DNA of 64,000 nt from Sciurus carolinensis (Eukaryota > Chordata > Mammalia > Rodentia > Sciuridae): positions 149,774,057-149,838,056 of the forward strand of contig NC_062219.1 of the NCBI RefSeq assembly GCF_902686445.1, written 5' to 3'. Each line of letters begins with the position of its first letter. The stretch's first letter is position 1. Positions 10,170 through 20,625 of this stretch are shown here, piece after piece. A program made the translations under genes and the position numbers. The notes beneath the pieces are model-generated. The model was given only the letters and a program-made list of their open reading frames with translations, searched no databases and was not told the DNA's origin.

Positions 10170-11222
10170 CTAGGAGCCCAGCCTGGTCTGCGGGCCGGGC
10201 CTTGACCCTCCTTCACATGGCCTGCATGTGGTTGCTTGGTACTGGGGGTTCCCAGCAGGCGGGGCTGGAAGCTGCCTGTCCAGAACTGGCAGAAGGTCAC
10301 CTCCACCCACGCCCTTGGTCAGCCCAGCCACAAGCCCGTCAACGCAGCAGGAAGAATGGAAGAGTGAGAAGCTGGGAGGGGAGGGAGCACAGAGGCCAGG
10401 CGTGGAAGGTAGAGCAGCGGCCTGGGCAGAGGGATTTTGCAAGGCTTCCCTGGCCACAGAAAGGAGTTTGGATTTCACTCTAAGAATGATGACAATTCTT
10501 TGTTTTCTCACCCTCATTCTTATCTCAATCCTGGAAGTCGAAGAAAAGTAGGTCCTCACCCCCTCAGTCCACAGAGCGAATCTGCCTGTGCACGAGGTGC
10601 CTCCCATCCAGGCAGGATGAACACCGGGATGGGCACTCTGCCACCTTCCAGCCGAAGCTCCTCCAAGGCTCCCTGTTGCTGCATGACCCGTAACACATAC
10701 TAGCGTCCCAGGACGCAGGACAGACCCAGTGGACCTCAGCAGGCCGTACCTGGTGGGGAGCAACTGCTGCTCATCCTCCTCTCTGTCCATCACCATCACG
10801 TGCCCTACCCTGAAGACCAAAAGTCGACAGCCCGTCAGTCTGTCAGTCATCAGTCTGTCTTTCTGCCAAAGACACCCCTTTGAGTCCAGGAAGACTGGCT
10901 CTGCCACCAGGTCAAAGAGGAGTCTCCAGCGTCTGGTGCCTTTGCGGTTAGAGAATCGCACCATGGGTGCCGGAAGAGTCCCGGATGAGGGAGGACGGAG
11001 CCAGCATGGATCTCCTCCCTTTGACAGGACGAGAACCTCTCCGTATACCCATGGATATGCTAGGACACTGGAAAGATGCCCCCGAACATGTAGTAAATAC
11101 CTTCTGTGCTGAGGTGCTGGAGACACCAAAGCAAGGCCAAGTTCTTGACTAGCTAGCAATTCAGTGAGAGGATTTCTCCATAAACAGGTCTTTTCTGTGT
11201 GACATGGGAGTGAGAGTAACAA
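10170..11222 (-). other. Open reading frame of 350 codons, unrecognised
   Basis: A continuous minus-strand frame from an ATG at 11222 to a stop at 10170. I recognise no domain, signal peptide, repeat or motif, and the composition (Leu, Arg, Ser, Pro, Gly) is what GC-rich noncoding DNA gives. Its upstream end abuts an ancient interspersed repeat, and no CpG island or obvious promoter lies before it. Frames this long are uncommon by chance at this composition, so I record it. I still think chance, or a stretch of an old intronless relic, more likely than a gene. Confidence 0.15.
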
Positions 11223-12170
11223 GCGTGTTCAAAGGCTGCAGTGAGTTCATGGAAGTGGAGGATGGAGCCGAGCTTGTGGCAGTGGTGACGGAGAAACTTC
11301 CTAGAGGAAACGATTTGGGGCCTGAATGGGATAAGCTAGGGAGAGTCTTTCAGGCAGAGAGAACCTTAGGAAAAAGACTGGTCCCCGCGAGGACTCCAGG
11401 TACATGTGTGTTGGGGGCGGAGAAACCCAAGCAGGGCAGAACCAAAGGAAGATACCGTGACCCGAGTTGTGGCAGGGGACGGAGAGTAGATGGTACGGGC
11501 AATTCAAAGAGGGCTCTGTGTGCTGAACTGAGGACCTTGGAGTTCATTCTGCAGCTATTAAAGAAGAGAATGACTTCATCAGATTTATGTTTTAGATCAA
11601 TTATTCTGATAGAAATATGAAGAAGACCATCTTTCACAGGGGAATACCAGGGATTAAACTCAGGGGCACTTGACCACTGAGCCATATCTCCAGCCCTATT
11701 TTGTACTTTTTTTTAGAGACAGAGTCTCACTGAGTTGCTTAGCGCCTCGCTGTTGCTGAGACTGGCTTTGAACTTGAGATCCTCCTGCCTCAGCCTCCCA
11801 AACTGCTGGTTACCGGCATGTGCCACCTCACCCAGCAAGAAAGATGATCTTTGAGCAGATTCAAAGACAGGGAAACCAATAGGAAGATCTGGCCTAATTT
11901 AAAAAAGAAATCATGACATCCCTATCGCAGGGGTAGTGGGAATGGAAAGCATGATACAGATCTGAGAAAGGAGGCTGGATTATCAGTACCTACAAACTGA
12001 TTCAATCTATGAAGAGAAGGAGAAACCCAGGAGATTCTCAGACCTTGAAAAAATGAACAAAGAATGAGAAGACACAGGAAAATGATGTGCCTAGGCTAAC
12101 ACGTGAATTTGAGGCTTCCAGTGACATTCCAAATTGGAGATGCTGGTGTGTATTTGGATATATATTTTAT
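11223..12170 (+). mobile_element. Ancient interspersed repeat of uncertain family, split by a SINE
   Basis: The order 'GGCAGAGAGAACC', 'GGACCTTGGAGTTCATTCT', 'ATCAGATTTATGTTTTAGATC', then after the SINE 'AAACCAATAGGAAG...', 'TGAGGCTTCCAGTGACATTCC' and 'AATTGGAGATGCTGG' resembles a mammal-wide repeat I have seen many times but cannot name. A related 'GGAGTTTGGATTTCACTCTAAG' lies at 10462. It is noncoding. Confidence 0.3.
11641..11836 (-). mobile_element. B1-dID SINE
   Basis: ID half at left ('CCAGGGATTAAACTCAGGGGC...TGAGCCATATCTCCAGCCC'), linker, then the B1 half ('GAGACAGAGTCTCACTGAG...CTCCTGCCTCAGCCTCCCAAA'). Imperfect flanking duplication: 'AAGACCATCTTTCA' at about 11624 and 'AAGATGATCTTTGA' at about 11840. 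Confidence 0.88.
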
Positions 12171-13229
12171 ATGTTTGTAAAATTTTCATAATGTTACTTC
12201 AAGGGTATTTGAATGTGTCTCCTTGCACATTATATCTGGACATTGATCCAGTGATGTCTTTTATGATATTAGGATTCTAAAGACCTGTTCTACCATTAAT
12301 TTCCTATAATGGCTTTTGAACTTCTATTATCTGAATTTTTTCACTATAAAAACTAAAATATAGAGCAGTTCAGTGACTCTGCAATGAACAAGTGACGGGA
12401 CTGGAAAGAGCACCCCCTATTTCATCTTTAAACCATCCTTGTTGGGAGCCTTAGTGTGCCCCTTTCCACACTAGCTGACTTTCCGTTCATGGCTGCTGTA
12501 GTCCTGAATGCTGGCCTGTTAGGCCTCTCCAGCTGGTTAGCACCTCAGCAACTCTGTTAAGCAATTTCATTACAAGAATAAAAAGACTGGAACTTGAAAC
12601 TCTTAGAAGGCTACTCCTAAAATCACATGTCTTCCAATGCACCATGAATCAATAAGAGGACCTCCTGGTTTAGAACAGATATAGTAAGGAAAATGTTCCA
12701 GAAGGATTTAGACAGGTCCATGCACACTGGGCCTACGGACTCATATTAAATATCTGTGCCATCTGGGGCTCCCTCCACTTTAACATACTCAGAGCAAGTA
12801 TTACAATTATCTTGTCCCTGAATCTAGGTGTACACATTTTATTTTTCCTACCAAATTGTAAAGGCAGAGAGTTTCTATTTTTGCCCTTGCTCACGGTAGC
12901 TGCTTGTTGTTGCTTCGGAATGAAAACACACCCACATGGTAGTTACATCAGTGGGCTCTTGCGACTGGATCTAGCAGGACCAGCACTACCATCAGGTCTG
13001 TTCCTAGGACCTCTGCCAAGGACAGGGCCCTGGCTGAGATGAAGAGCAGGTGAAAATCAACAGTAATTCTCATGCTCTGAAATCGCAAATCAAATGAAGA
13101 ATTGCATATCATAGAAATGCTCCTGCGGAAAAGACAAAATAGGTGCACATCCCTCTCTCAGTTTCCACTCTGACTGCAAGAAGGAAGATGCGTGCATTTC
13201 TCATCAGACCAAAAATCCTGCCTAGCTAA
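12171..13229. other. AT-rich unique DNA, no feature seen
   Basis: No repeat is identified with confidence and there is no coding frame of note. Confidence 0.4.
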
Positions 13230-13680
13230 GAAATAAACGTCCGAAGTGAAGGCTATTTATCCTGACTACATGGGGAATGCCTTCGTGGTGAACTTGACAT
13301 TGAGAAAAATCTGTTTATTGCTCAGTGAAAGTCCTGAATAATTAGAAGGCATCATGCGCGCCCAAAAAAATGAAGTCAATAACAATATTCCAATGTGTGT
13401 TGTATCTAAACTAAACTACAAAAGTAGCTTTTTACCACTGTATGCAAATGATGGCTGGGACACAGCCTCGTTTACATAATTGCACAGCTGTGGGCAGTCT
13501 GGCTTCCAGAATTCAGGATGCGTCTTGACAGCATGTGCCAGGCCCATAAAGGGGTTAATTCTGGAAACAGCCACTTTCACATACAGATGGAGGCAGAGCG
13601 CCGTCATCAATGCTAATCAATCAACAGGCATTTACTCCTATGATATCAAGTTTACGTTCCTCTCCATCTGGAGCGAGTGG
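13230..13680. promoter_or_regulatory. Candidate conserved noncoding element
   Basis: A repeat-free block with octamer-like 'TATGCAAATGA' (13441), 'CAATGCTAATCAATCAACAGG' (about 13608) and a MEF2/TATA-like 'GCTATTTATCC'. It lacks interspersed-repeat signatures in a window that is otherwise repeat-rich. The call rests on composition and motifs only. Confidence 0.25.
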
Positions 13681-14031
13681 AAGAATAAGGAAGGGAATCT
13701 GTCAGAAGCAGAATTACGTCTTGTTAGCTTTGCCCCGTCACTTCAGTTCAGCTTAGTACATGTTAATCTTTTTTATGACTTAAATAAAGCAATAGGAAGT
13801 GATTATACTTTAACCCTCCTGTGGATTTCTCAGGCACTTTAATCTAAACCCAACAACGTAGACCATGCTCAAGACGAGCTGTCAGAGCTGTCTCGTAACA
13901 GGATCAAATAATTGGCCGGTTACTTTGCAGGTTCCATCTCATTACCAGTTATATAAAATCCTGAGTTCTAGATTTCACATACCTTCTCTCTCTGGCAAAT
14001 CTGCTCTCTGTTCAGTTTCTAAATCTAGGAG
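13681..14031. other. AT-rich unique DNA, no feature seen
   Basis: Continues the repeat-free block up to the MIR. There is no gene signal. Confidence 0.4.
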
Positions 14032-14225
14032 GCCATGTGGTGGAATGCAAAGAGCCCGGATGTTAGGGACAAATAATCCACATGTGTTGCCTGTGTGAGT
14101 CCCTAAACAATATGGTAACCCCACTAGGACTCCATTTCTTCATCTGGGAAATGGTCACACTAGTGTCTCATGAAGAGGCCGTGAAGATTAGGTGAAGTAA
14201 CTCACATAAAGCAGCTGGCACACAA
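14032..14225 (+). mobile_element. MIR SINE
   Basis: MIR signatures run from 'GTGGTGGAATGCAAAGAGCCC' through 'CTCCATTTCTTCATCTGGGAAATGG' to 'AAGTAACTCACATAAAGCAGC'. It is nearly full length and diverged. Confidence 0.7.
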
Positions 14226-14904
14226 AGCCTCTCAGCTCAGGCCACGGCCTCTCCCCACCCCCGAAGGGCATCCTTGCTGTCTCTGCATTCAGCATGGAGG
14301 GCCAGTGTGGTGGCGTCTGTCGCACTCCCCGAACTCCCCAACGCGGTCACAGCGGAGTACAGGAGGGGAAATGTGTGCTTCCCATTTCTGAAAAAACTAA
14401 TTAGTACAAAGAACAAAATGGTCAGCCAGATAAGCATGTTGAGTTGACCTTCAAGGAGAAAGTCGATCTATTATTTGATAAATGACTTTTATATTATTGT
14501 TTATGGTTCTGAGTGGGGTCCCCATTCCTGAAGTGGGATGGGGTCACACCACACCCTCCTGGCAGGACAAAGAGCAGAGACAGCACATGGCCCAAGCGTG
14601 GGCAACAGAGCAGGCACGCTGTCCTCCGGCAGCTCAACCCTGCAGTCCTTGGCAAAGGAAAAGGGAACAGGAAGCCTCCCCCTTAGCTGGCTGCCTCTGT
14701 ACCACGGGGATTTGCACATTTGCACCTCCAGACCCAAAAGCCTCCAAAGGAAGGGTCTTCAAGCCTTCTGTGCCTTGCGTGACAACCACCTACCAGGTGC
14801 AGGAAACCTCCAGGTCAGAGGCAGAGCGACCACCACTGTGTTCACGTCCCTAGATCCACACAAGGACGCGCCGGCCCTGAACAGCAACAGTTCTCACTGT
14901 GCTA
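14226..14904. other. Unique DNA, no feature seen
   Basis: No repeat or gene is recognised. Overlapping frames of about 120 codons on the plus strand have no similarity I know. Confidence 0.45.
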
Positions 14905-15062
14905 GGTTTTAATTAATGTAATTTTTAATTGACAAACATAACTGCATACATTTATGAAGTACAACAGGATACCTGAAATACATATATATATATAAAACAC
15001 GATGTGGATTGACTGAACCAAGCCGATGGAGCAAGTCCATCACTTCACTTACTCATTGCTTT
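14905..15062 (+). mobile_element. L1M 3'UTR fragment
   Basis: 'TTTTTAATTGACAAACATAAC', 'ACATTTATGAAGTACAACAGG' and 'CCATCACTTCACTTACTCATT' follow the 3'UTR of older L1 families. It contains a short (AT)n at about 14984-14994. Confidence 0.5.
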
Positions 15063-16452
15063 TGATGGGGAGATATTATATTTAAAATGGACTCTCTCAG
15101 CTCTTTTGAAAACCCCGATTCCGTTTAGTTCAGGCTGCACAGGGAGCCAATCAGGAGGTGCCAATGGGCAATGAGAAGCCTCCCTCCCAAACCAGGCGAT
15201 CCACGCCACTGCTGGCCCACCCGCCCACCTGCCCGCCTGCTGCCCACTTGCTTCCCTTTCTGCCCGAGGGCTGCCCAACCACCAAGCAAACCCATCACCC
15301 AGGACTAGTTCAGCCTGCCACTTTCATCCGAACAGAACTCAGTGTCACAACAAAGATTCTTCTGTGCAAAGAAACTTGAGTGATTCTTATGTCACAGCAG
15401 TCCCACGGGATTGTCCACCGCATGCTCACAACAGGAAGCCAAACCGGTCCAGGGGGAGCTGCCAGTTTCTTTGTGATGAGCCTGGGAGGTGTCAAGACTG
15501 CAGAGTGCAGTCGGTGACTGGAACAGAGTCTAGTCACATCTCTCATCTTCCTTAAGCCGCTGTAAGTTAAGTTCCAAGCACTACTCCCCTAATGTGCGGA
15601 AAGGTCACACTCAGTCATTACCGGGGGTCCTGCCCCGGGTCACATGGTTCTCAAGCTGCACTAATCACGGGAGAGGCCCCACTGGTCATGACAAGCTGGG
15701 GAACATGGAACTCCTCTGGGACTCCATGGTACCAACCCTTTGAGGAACAGCAGCTCCGCTACTTCAGTTCCACTCATGGGGCCCAGAAAGTCCTTGGCAG
15801 CTGGAAGCCCTGGCCCAAGGCCTCAGGAAGCCACCCCTTCTGAGAGTCCCCACAGCGATGACACTCAGCCTCCTCCCAGGCCAGCATGAACAACCCCTCC
15901 TCTCCCTTCCCGGTGCTTCCCTCCTTCTCTGGGGACACCTGATCCCACCTGAGCTTGGGCTTTTCCAAAAGCTAGGAGGAGTATCTGATTTTTGAGGCAA
16001 GAGAGAGCAAACCCCACTTATCTGTTGGAAATAGAAGGACGGAAGCAACTTTCGAGAAAGAAGCAACACTGAAATCTCAGGAAAATTATCCCGTGTCTCA
16101 TGGGTCTCCAAAGAAGCAGGGGACAAGAGTCATCCTTGACTTCTTGGGGGGGATCTGGCAGGACTGACTCTCCCCAAAGGAGGCGCAGGAGTCACAGTCA
16201 AGGAGCATCACCGGCTGAGTGTGAGAACCAAGAGACAGTCGCCGGCGTCTCCAGCAGTGCCCGCCTGTCCTCCCCACTCCCTCAGCCATCCTGGGCAGAG
16301 AGGCTCACAGCCTGGGACTCCGAGTGAACCCAGCGGTACAGCCATGGCACCAAAAGCCGACACGAGACCGTTGTACCTTTGGGCCTAAAATCCAGCTGGA
16401 TATTTGGAAGAAAGTCATCCCATCCATGACCAGAGAGATGGCCAGAACACTG
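15063..16452. other. Unique DNA, no feature seen
   Basis: GC-moderate sequence with no recognisable repeat, exon or RNA. Confidence 0.45.
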
Positions 16453-16466
16453 CCAGCAGGGGACAC
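16453..16466 (+). promoter_or_regulatory. CTCF-like motif
   Basis: CCAGCAGGGGACAC matches the degenerate CTCF core CCASYAGRKGGCRS at 13 of 14 positions. Motif match by eye only. Confidence 0.35.
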
Positions 16467-17804
16467 CCAGGAGGAAGAGAGAAACCCTGCCGCAGGACGG
16501 AGTTAGTGCCCAGAGCTGGCCTGTAGGGTCCTGGACCCAGCAGGACAGAGGACCTCATGTTTACCGGGGGGCTACTAGAGCCATGCAAGGGCCAGGGAAG
16601 ACCCCAGGGTGCTGGAGCAAGAGGCCTGGCCAGGCGACTGCCCTGGGGACCTCCATACCCCAGGGTCCCATTCCTGAATGTTCTGGAAAAGTCCACCACA
16701 GACACAGACTTCAGCCAGGTATTTCCAGGAAAACCTGAGTTACACTAATGAACATGAGGGAAAATTTCTTCATATTACACAAAAACAGTCTTCATGAAGG
16801 ACAAGGTATCTCGGTCTAGGCCCGTGTGATCTGACAGAGATTGAACTTCAACGATAGTTTGTGGGAACAGGAAGTAGCGATGACAAAATTCATTAATTCA
16901 ATTACAACACACAGTAGCTTCTCAATAAATGTTTGTTGCTGCTGCTGCCAGTGATAATTAAAATCCTGTGTGTAGATGGGCGGTGATAGATGGACAGTCC
17001 TTCGACCTCCATGAAAACTATCACATGGGTAAATATTGACTGCGGCTGAGGCCCACGGGTGCCCTTGAAATTCAAGCAGATGACCTCCCACTGACCAACA
17101 GTAACGTGAACTATGCCGGGACCGCAGCTCCAACAAAAGACTGCGAGGTGCAGACAGGGCCCTGCGTCGGTATAGGTGGGAGCCATTTTTCCATATTTCA
17201 CAGACAACTTGGGTTAACTCATAGAAACGTGGCACGTGACTTCTGGTGATGCTTCGCTGTTCTGCGACTTCTAGGAGGCTTCGTGGTGAAGGTCCTGTGT
17301 CTGTCCAGCCCCCACAGAGCACCGGAGGAGGCCCAATGCACCCATCCTGCACCCAGAGCCGCCCACTGGAACTCCCTTAGAAGCAACGGGCAGCGGTTCT
17401 TCCTTCAGGGCACCGCCCAGTCTGTCAATGCAGACCTGCACTTGTCTTCCTGCAGTGGGAAGAGGGCACGCCACAGAGGAAGATGTGCGGAGGAAAGAGT
17501 CCGAGACGTCTCTGGGCAGAGGAGACGAGAAAGGGAGGAAGTGAGCCTCCCCGTCGAGGTCCTCCTGGCTGCTCCCTGTCCCTGGGGTGCGCTGAGCTCT
17601 GCAATCATCCAGCGTTGTGCTGGTGGCACATCCCGGGTGTGGCCCCAGTGAAGATGGCCTCATGGCCTTCTGACACCCCTTCTCTGGTGTGCAAGGGGAC
17701 TCTAGAGTAGCGTGGTGTGGGAAGGATGAGGGACACCAGTACAGGCTGGGGAGGTGGCAAAAGCTCTCAGGTGGGACTTCAAGAGTAGGGCAAGTGGCCC
17801 AAAC
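16467..17804. other. Unique DNA with a possible short MIR/L2 end
   Basis: At 16908-16940, 'ACACAGTAGCTTCTCAATAAATG' resembles the 3' end of MIR or L2. The rest shows no feature. A 184-codon minus-strand frame (17271-17825) overlaps other frames on both strands and has no recognisable domain. Confidence 0.35.
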
Positions 17805-17818
17805 CAGCAGAGGGTGCC
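17805..17818 (+). promoter_or_regulatory. CTCF-like motif
   Basis: CCAGCAGAGGGTGC matches the CTCF core at 13 of 14 positions, in the same orientation as the motif at 16453. Confidence 0.35.
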
Positions 17819-18934
17819 AGCACACCAGCCTCCTCCAAGAGTCAGAAGGAACCCACGCTCCTCCATGATGCCCAGGTCAGGGAGCAGGAAAGCCCAGCCG
17901 TTCTGCTCAGAAGATGGTGTGGACGCAGACAGACCTCACCTCTGGGAGCTCACAGAGCCAGGGAACAGGGACCTCAGAGTCCCAGAGAGGCAGAGGCTAA
18001 GCCATTCAGCAAAGGTAACAGAATCATACAAAAGAGGGTGTCCCGCCCTGCACACCACCCCAGCCCAGGAACAAGGCCACGGTTTCCTTAGGCGGAGGAG
18101 CGTAGCCCTGTGTGCATTCGCAGCTTGAGCCCAGAAGCTTCAGGGAAAGTCTAAACCAGCTTCACGTGTAGATTCCGAGCCTCGGGAGAAGCTGGTGTCA
18201 TGGACTCGAGAGGACAGAACTCCACACTGGGACGTTTCTCTATCGTGTGTGCGTTCTATCATAGGCTTACGTGGAATCTACCAGGGTTTCACTGTCACGG
18301 ATGTGGCCAGGCGCCGCGGTGGCAGGTCGTCCATGTCCTCCTTCCTGCCGTGCTGGGTCATTGCACACATGCACTCTCCGAGGGCAGGTCCGAAGACCTC
18401 CCCTGCCCCATCCAGGAATAAAACAGGAAAGGAATACCTGCCGCACGGTGAGGCAGGGCCAGAGAGGAGGAGAAACGAGCCGGTGGGAAAGGAGAGGAAG
18501 AGAAAGAAGCTCCTCGGAATGGGAAGTCTTCCCTGTGGGCGGATAGGCAACCGTGTCCTGGCTACAGAACCAAAAATGAAGGGCCCTGCCCCTGGTGTGG
18601 GGCACGGGAGCCATCCGAGTCATCTGGAGAAGCCACTTCCTATCCCCAGCCCAAGGAAATGCTTGAGCCAGAAGCAAGAAAGTGAACTGAACGGCACATC
18701 CCGCTGGAAAGTGTGCACCCGTGTTTGGGAGAGAAAGGTGAGAACAGTAAGACTGGCTAGGGAGAAGTCCAGTGGGAAGGGACATGCAGTCCACCCCTGC
18801 ATAGGACAGGCCCAGCCCACGGCCAAACACACCTTCGAACGTGGACCTCGTTCTTTGGTTATGAGAACAGTGACTCCCTTGGCTAAATAATATCTATCTC
18901 AATTTTCTTTTTGTTTCTAAATGTAGTTCTCCTT
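17819..18934. other. Unique DNA, no feature seen
   Basis: The 231-codon plus frame (18195-18890) and 187-codon minus frame (18267-18830) overlap each other and resemble nothing I know. No repeats are identified. Confidence 0.4.
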
Positions 18935-19092
18935 TTTAAAGCATTTTATTCTTTTTAACTGATAGGTAGTAATTGTACATATTTCTGGGTCACCGTGGGC
19001 ATTTCAACACATGCGCACATTGTCATGATCAGATCAGGGTCACGGGCATCTCTATCACTCAGACATTGATCACTTTCAAACTTTCCTTCCCA
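18935..19092 (+). mobile_element. L1M 3'UTR fragment
   Basis: 'GTAATTGTACATATTTCTGGG', 'TTTCAACACATGCGCACATTG', 'ATGATCAGATCAGGGT' and 'CATCTCTATCACTCAGACATT' follow the older L1 3'UTR pattern, as in the fragment at 14905. Confidence 0.6.
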
Positions 19093-19885
19093 ACCTTAGG
19101 CTCAAATCTTTTCAAATCAGAAAAGAAGGATGTTCCTCATAGATGGTCCAGTCGGAATCAAAGGTCAGGGGCAGAGTAAGAGCCGTTTTCAAAGTTACTT
19201 TAAACCCTGTGCCTAGGGAATTTCACGATGACCTTGCCTTCCAAAAATTAAAATATATCAGAAAATGGGGGGCCGTGGGGGACAGGAGGGCTGGACGTCA
19301 ACACACCATTTCAGGTCCCGCGACAGTCCTCCCCCTTGCTGTTGAGACCCTGCCCCTCACGCAGTTCTCCGAATATCCAGCCCAGGAGAACCTATACCAT
19401 TGTTTCATTTTCACACCCTCAGCTCAAATGAGGGTCTCTCCAGCATGAACAGACACGGAGAGGAGAGAGGACCGAGAGCTGTCATCGCCAAGAACTGTCT
19501 GGAGGCTCACTGGGATTTTCAGATAGTAAAACACGCTCAGGGGTTTGCAGGCAGCTGATCTAACTGCTCTGAATGTAAGACACTTCACCCAAACTCCCTA
19601 CTACAAAAAGCACCCCACTTCTGGAGGGTGGGGTGACGTGGGGAGACTACTGGTCTAAAATGTTCAACTACATGCATGCACTTCAGCATAAACTCATACA
19701 AGCCTGAAGAACTTAGCAATTCAAATTTGTCCTCCAGAGAGAGAGAGGGAGAAAATACTCACCTGTCGAGAACAAGGGGAGACTGTGTGTCTTGTGCTGA
19801 ACCTTTGACAACAGAACAAAACAGTGTCCTGAGATAAATTGTCATTTTTGAAGTGAGTGTTTTCTCGCAAATTCCTAAGGAAATG
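19093..19885. other. Unique DNA, no feature seen
   Basis: No repeat or gene is recognised. Confidence 0.4.
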
Positions 19886-19899
19886 TCGCCACCTGCTGG
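19886..19899 (-). promoter_or_regulatory. CTCF-like motif
   Basis: The reverse complement reads CCAGCAGGTGGCGA, matching the CTCF core CCASYAGRKGGCRS at 13 of 14 positions. It faces the two plus-strand motifs at 16453 and 17805, a convergent arrangement. Confidence 0.4.
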
Positions 19900-20372
19900 A
19901 CAAGAGCTCAGTAAGCAGCCTTTTTATCTTGAAGTCCAGAGTTTTACCTTTCGTTCACCGGTTCGTAAGGAATCGTGCTATGCCCTTGGTTCTGATATTC
20001 CTGCGCAACGTTGGTACACTAAAAAAAATTTAAAAATCAATTCACTATAAAAGCATTAATCATGCATAAGAGGACAGAAAGCCCATTTCACAAATTAAGC
20101 AGATTCTTCAAGGGAGGAGTGATAGTTCACATGGACAAAGTTTACCTCATTTAAAAAAAAAACAAAACTCACAGAATTCTTAACTTTTACAGAACTTGAT
20201 GAAAGGTGGATATAGTCTCAACCATATTTTCTTTTTTTATTAATACTCAATTCTCTCTAAAATAGGTTCAAGTCTCCCTAGTTAGTGTTGAATTTCATTT
20301 ATTTTTTCAATATACATTAGTCTTTTAAATTCATCAGTAATATTTTGAGCATTAAAGAAAACGATACTACAA
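19900..20372. other. AT-rich unique DNA, no feature seen
   Basis: Several A and T runs, no recognisable repeat or gene. Confidence 0.4.
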
Positions 20373-20576
20373 GCCAGATGCGGTGGCACCACCTGTAATC
20401 CCAGCCACTCAGGGAGCTGAGGAGGAGGATCCAGAGTTCAAAACCAGGCTCAGCAACTTAGTGAGGCCCTGAGCAACTTAGTGAGACCCTGTCTCAAACT
20501 AAAAAATAAAAAGGTCTGGGGATGTGGCTCAGTGGTTGAGTGTCCTGGGTTCAATCCCCAATACCCCCACCCCAGT
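20373..20576 (+). mobile_element. B1-dID SINE
   Basis: The B1 half begins 'GCCAGATGCGGTGGCACCACC'. The internal 'AGCAACTTAGTGAGGCCCTG' motif is duplicated, as in the family. A linker follows, then ID half 'GGTCTGGGGATGTGGCTCAG...GGGTTCAATCCCC'. Its tail runs into (AG)n instead of poly(A). Confidence 0.92.
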
Positions 20577-20625
20577 AAAGAGAGAGAGAGAGAGAGAGAG
20601 AGAAAAAGAGAGAGAGAGAGAGAGA
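20577..20625. repeat. (AG)n microsatellite at SINE tail
   Basis: About 49 bp of GA/AG dinucleotides with one AAAA interruption, directly 3' of the SINE and probably derived from its tail. Confidence 0.95.

Noticed and set aside
17271..18890. Several overlapping frames of 120-231 codons on both strands
   Set aside because: They overlap each other in different frames in GC-moderate DNA. None shows a recognisable family or consistent exon borders.
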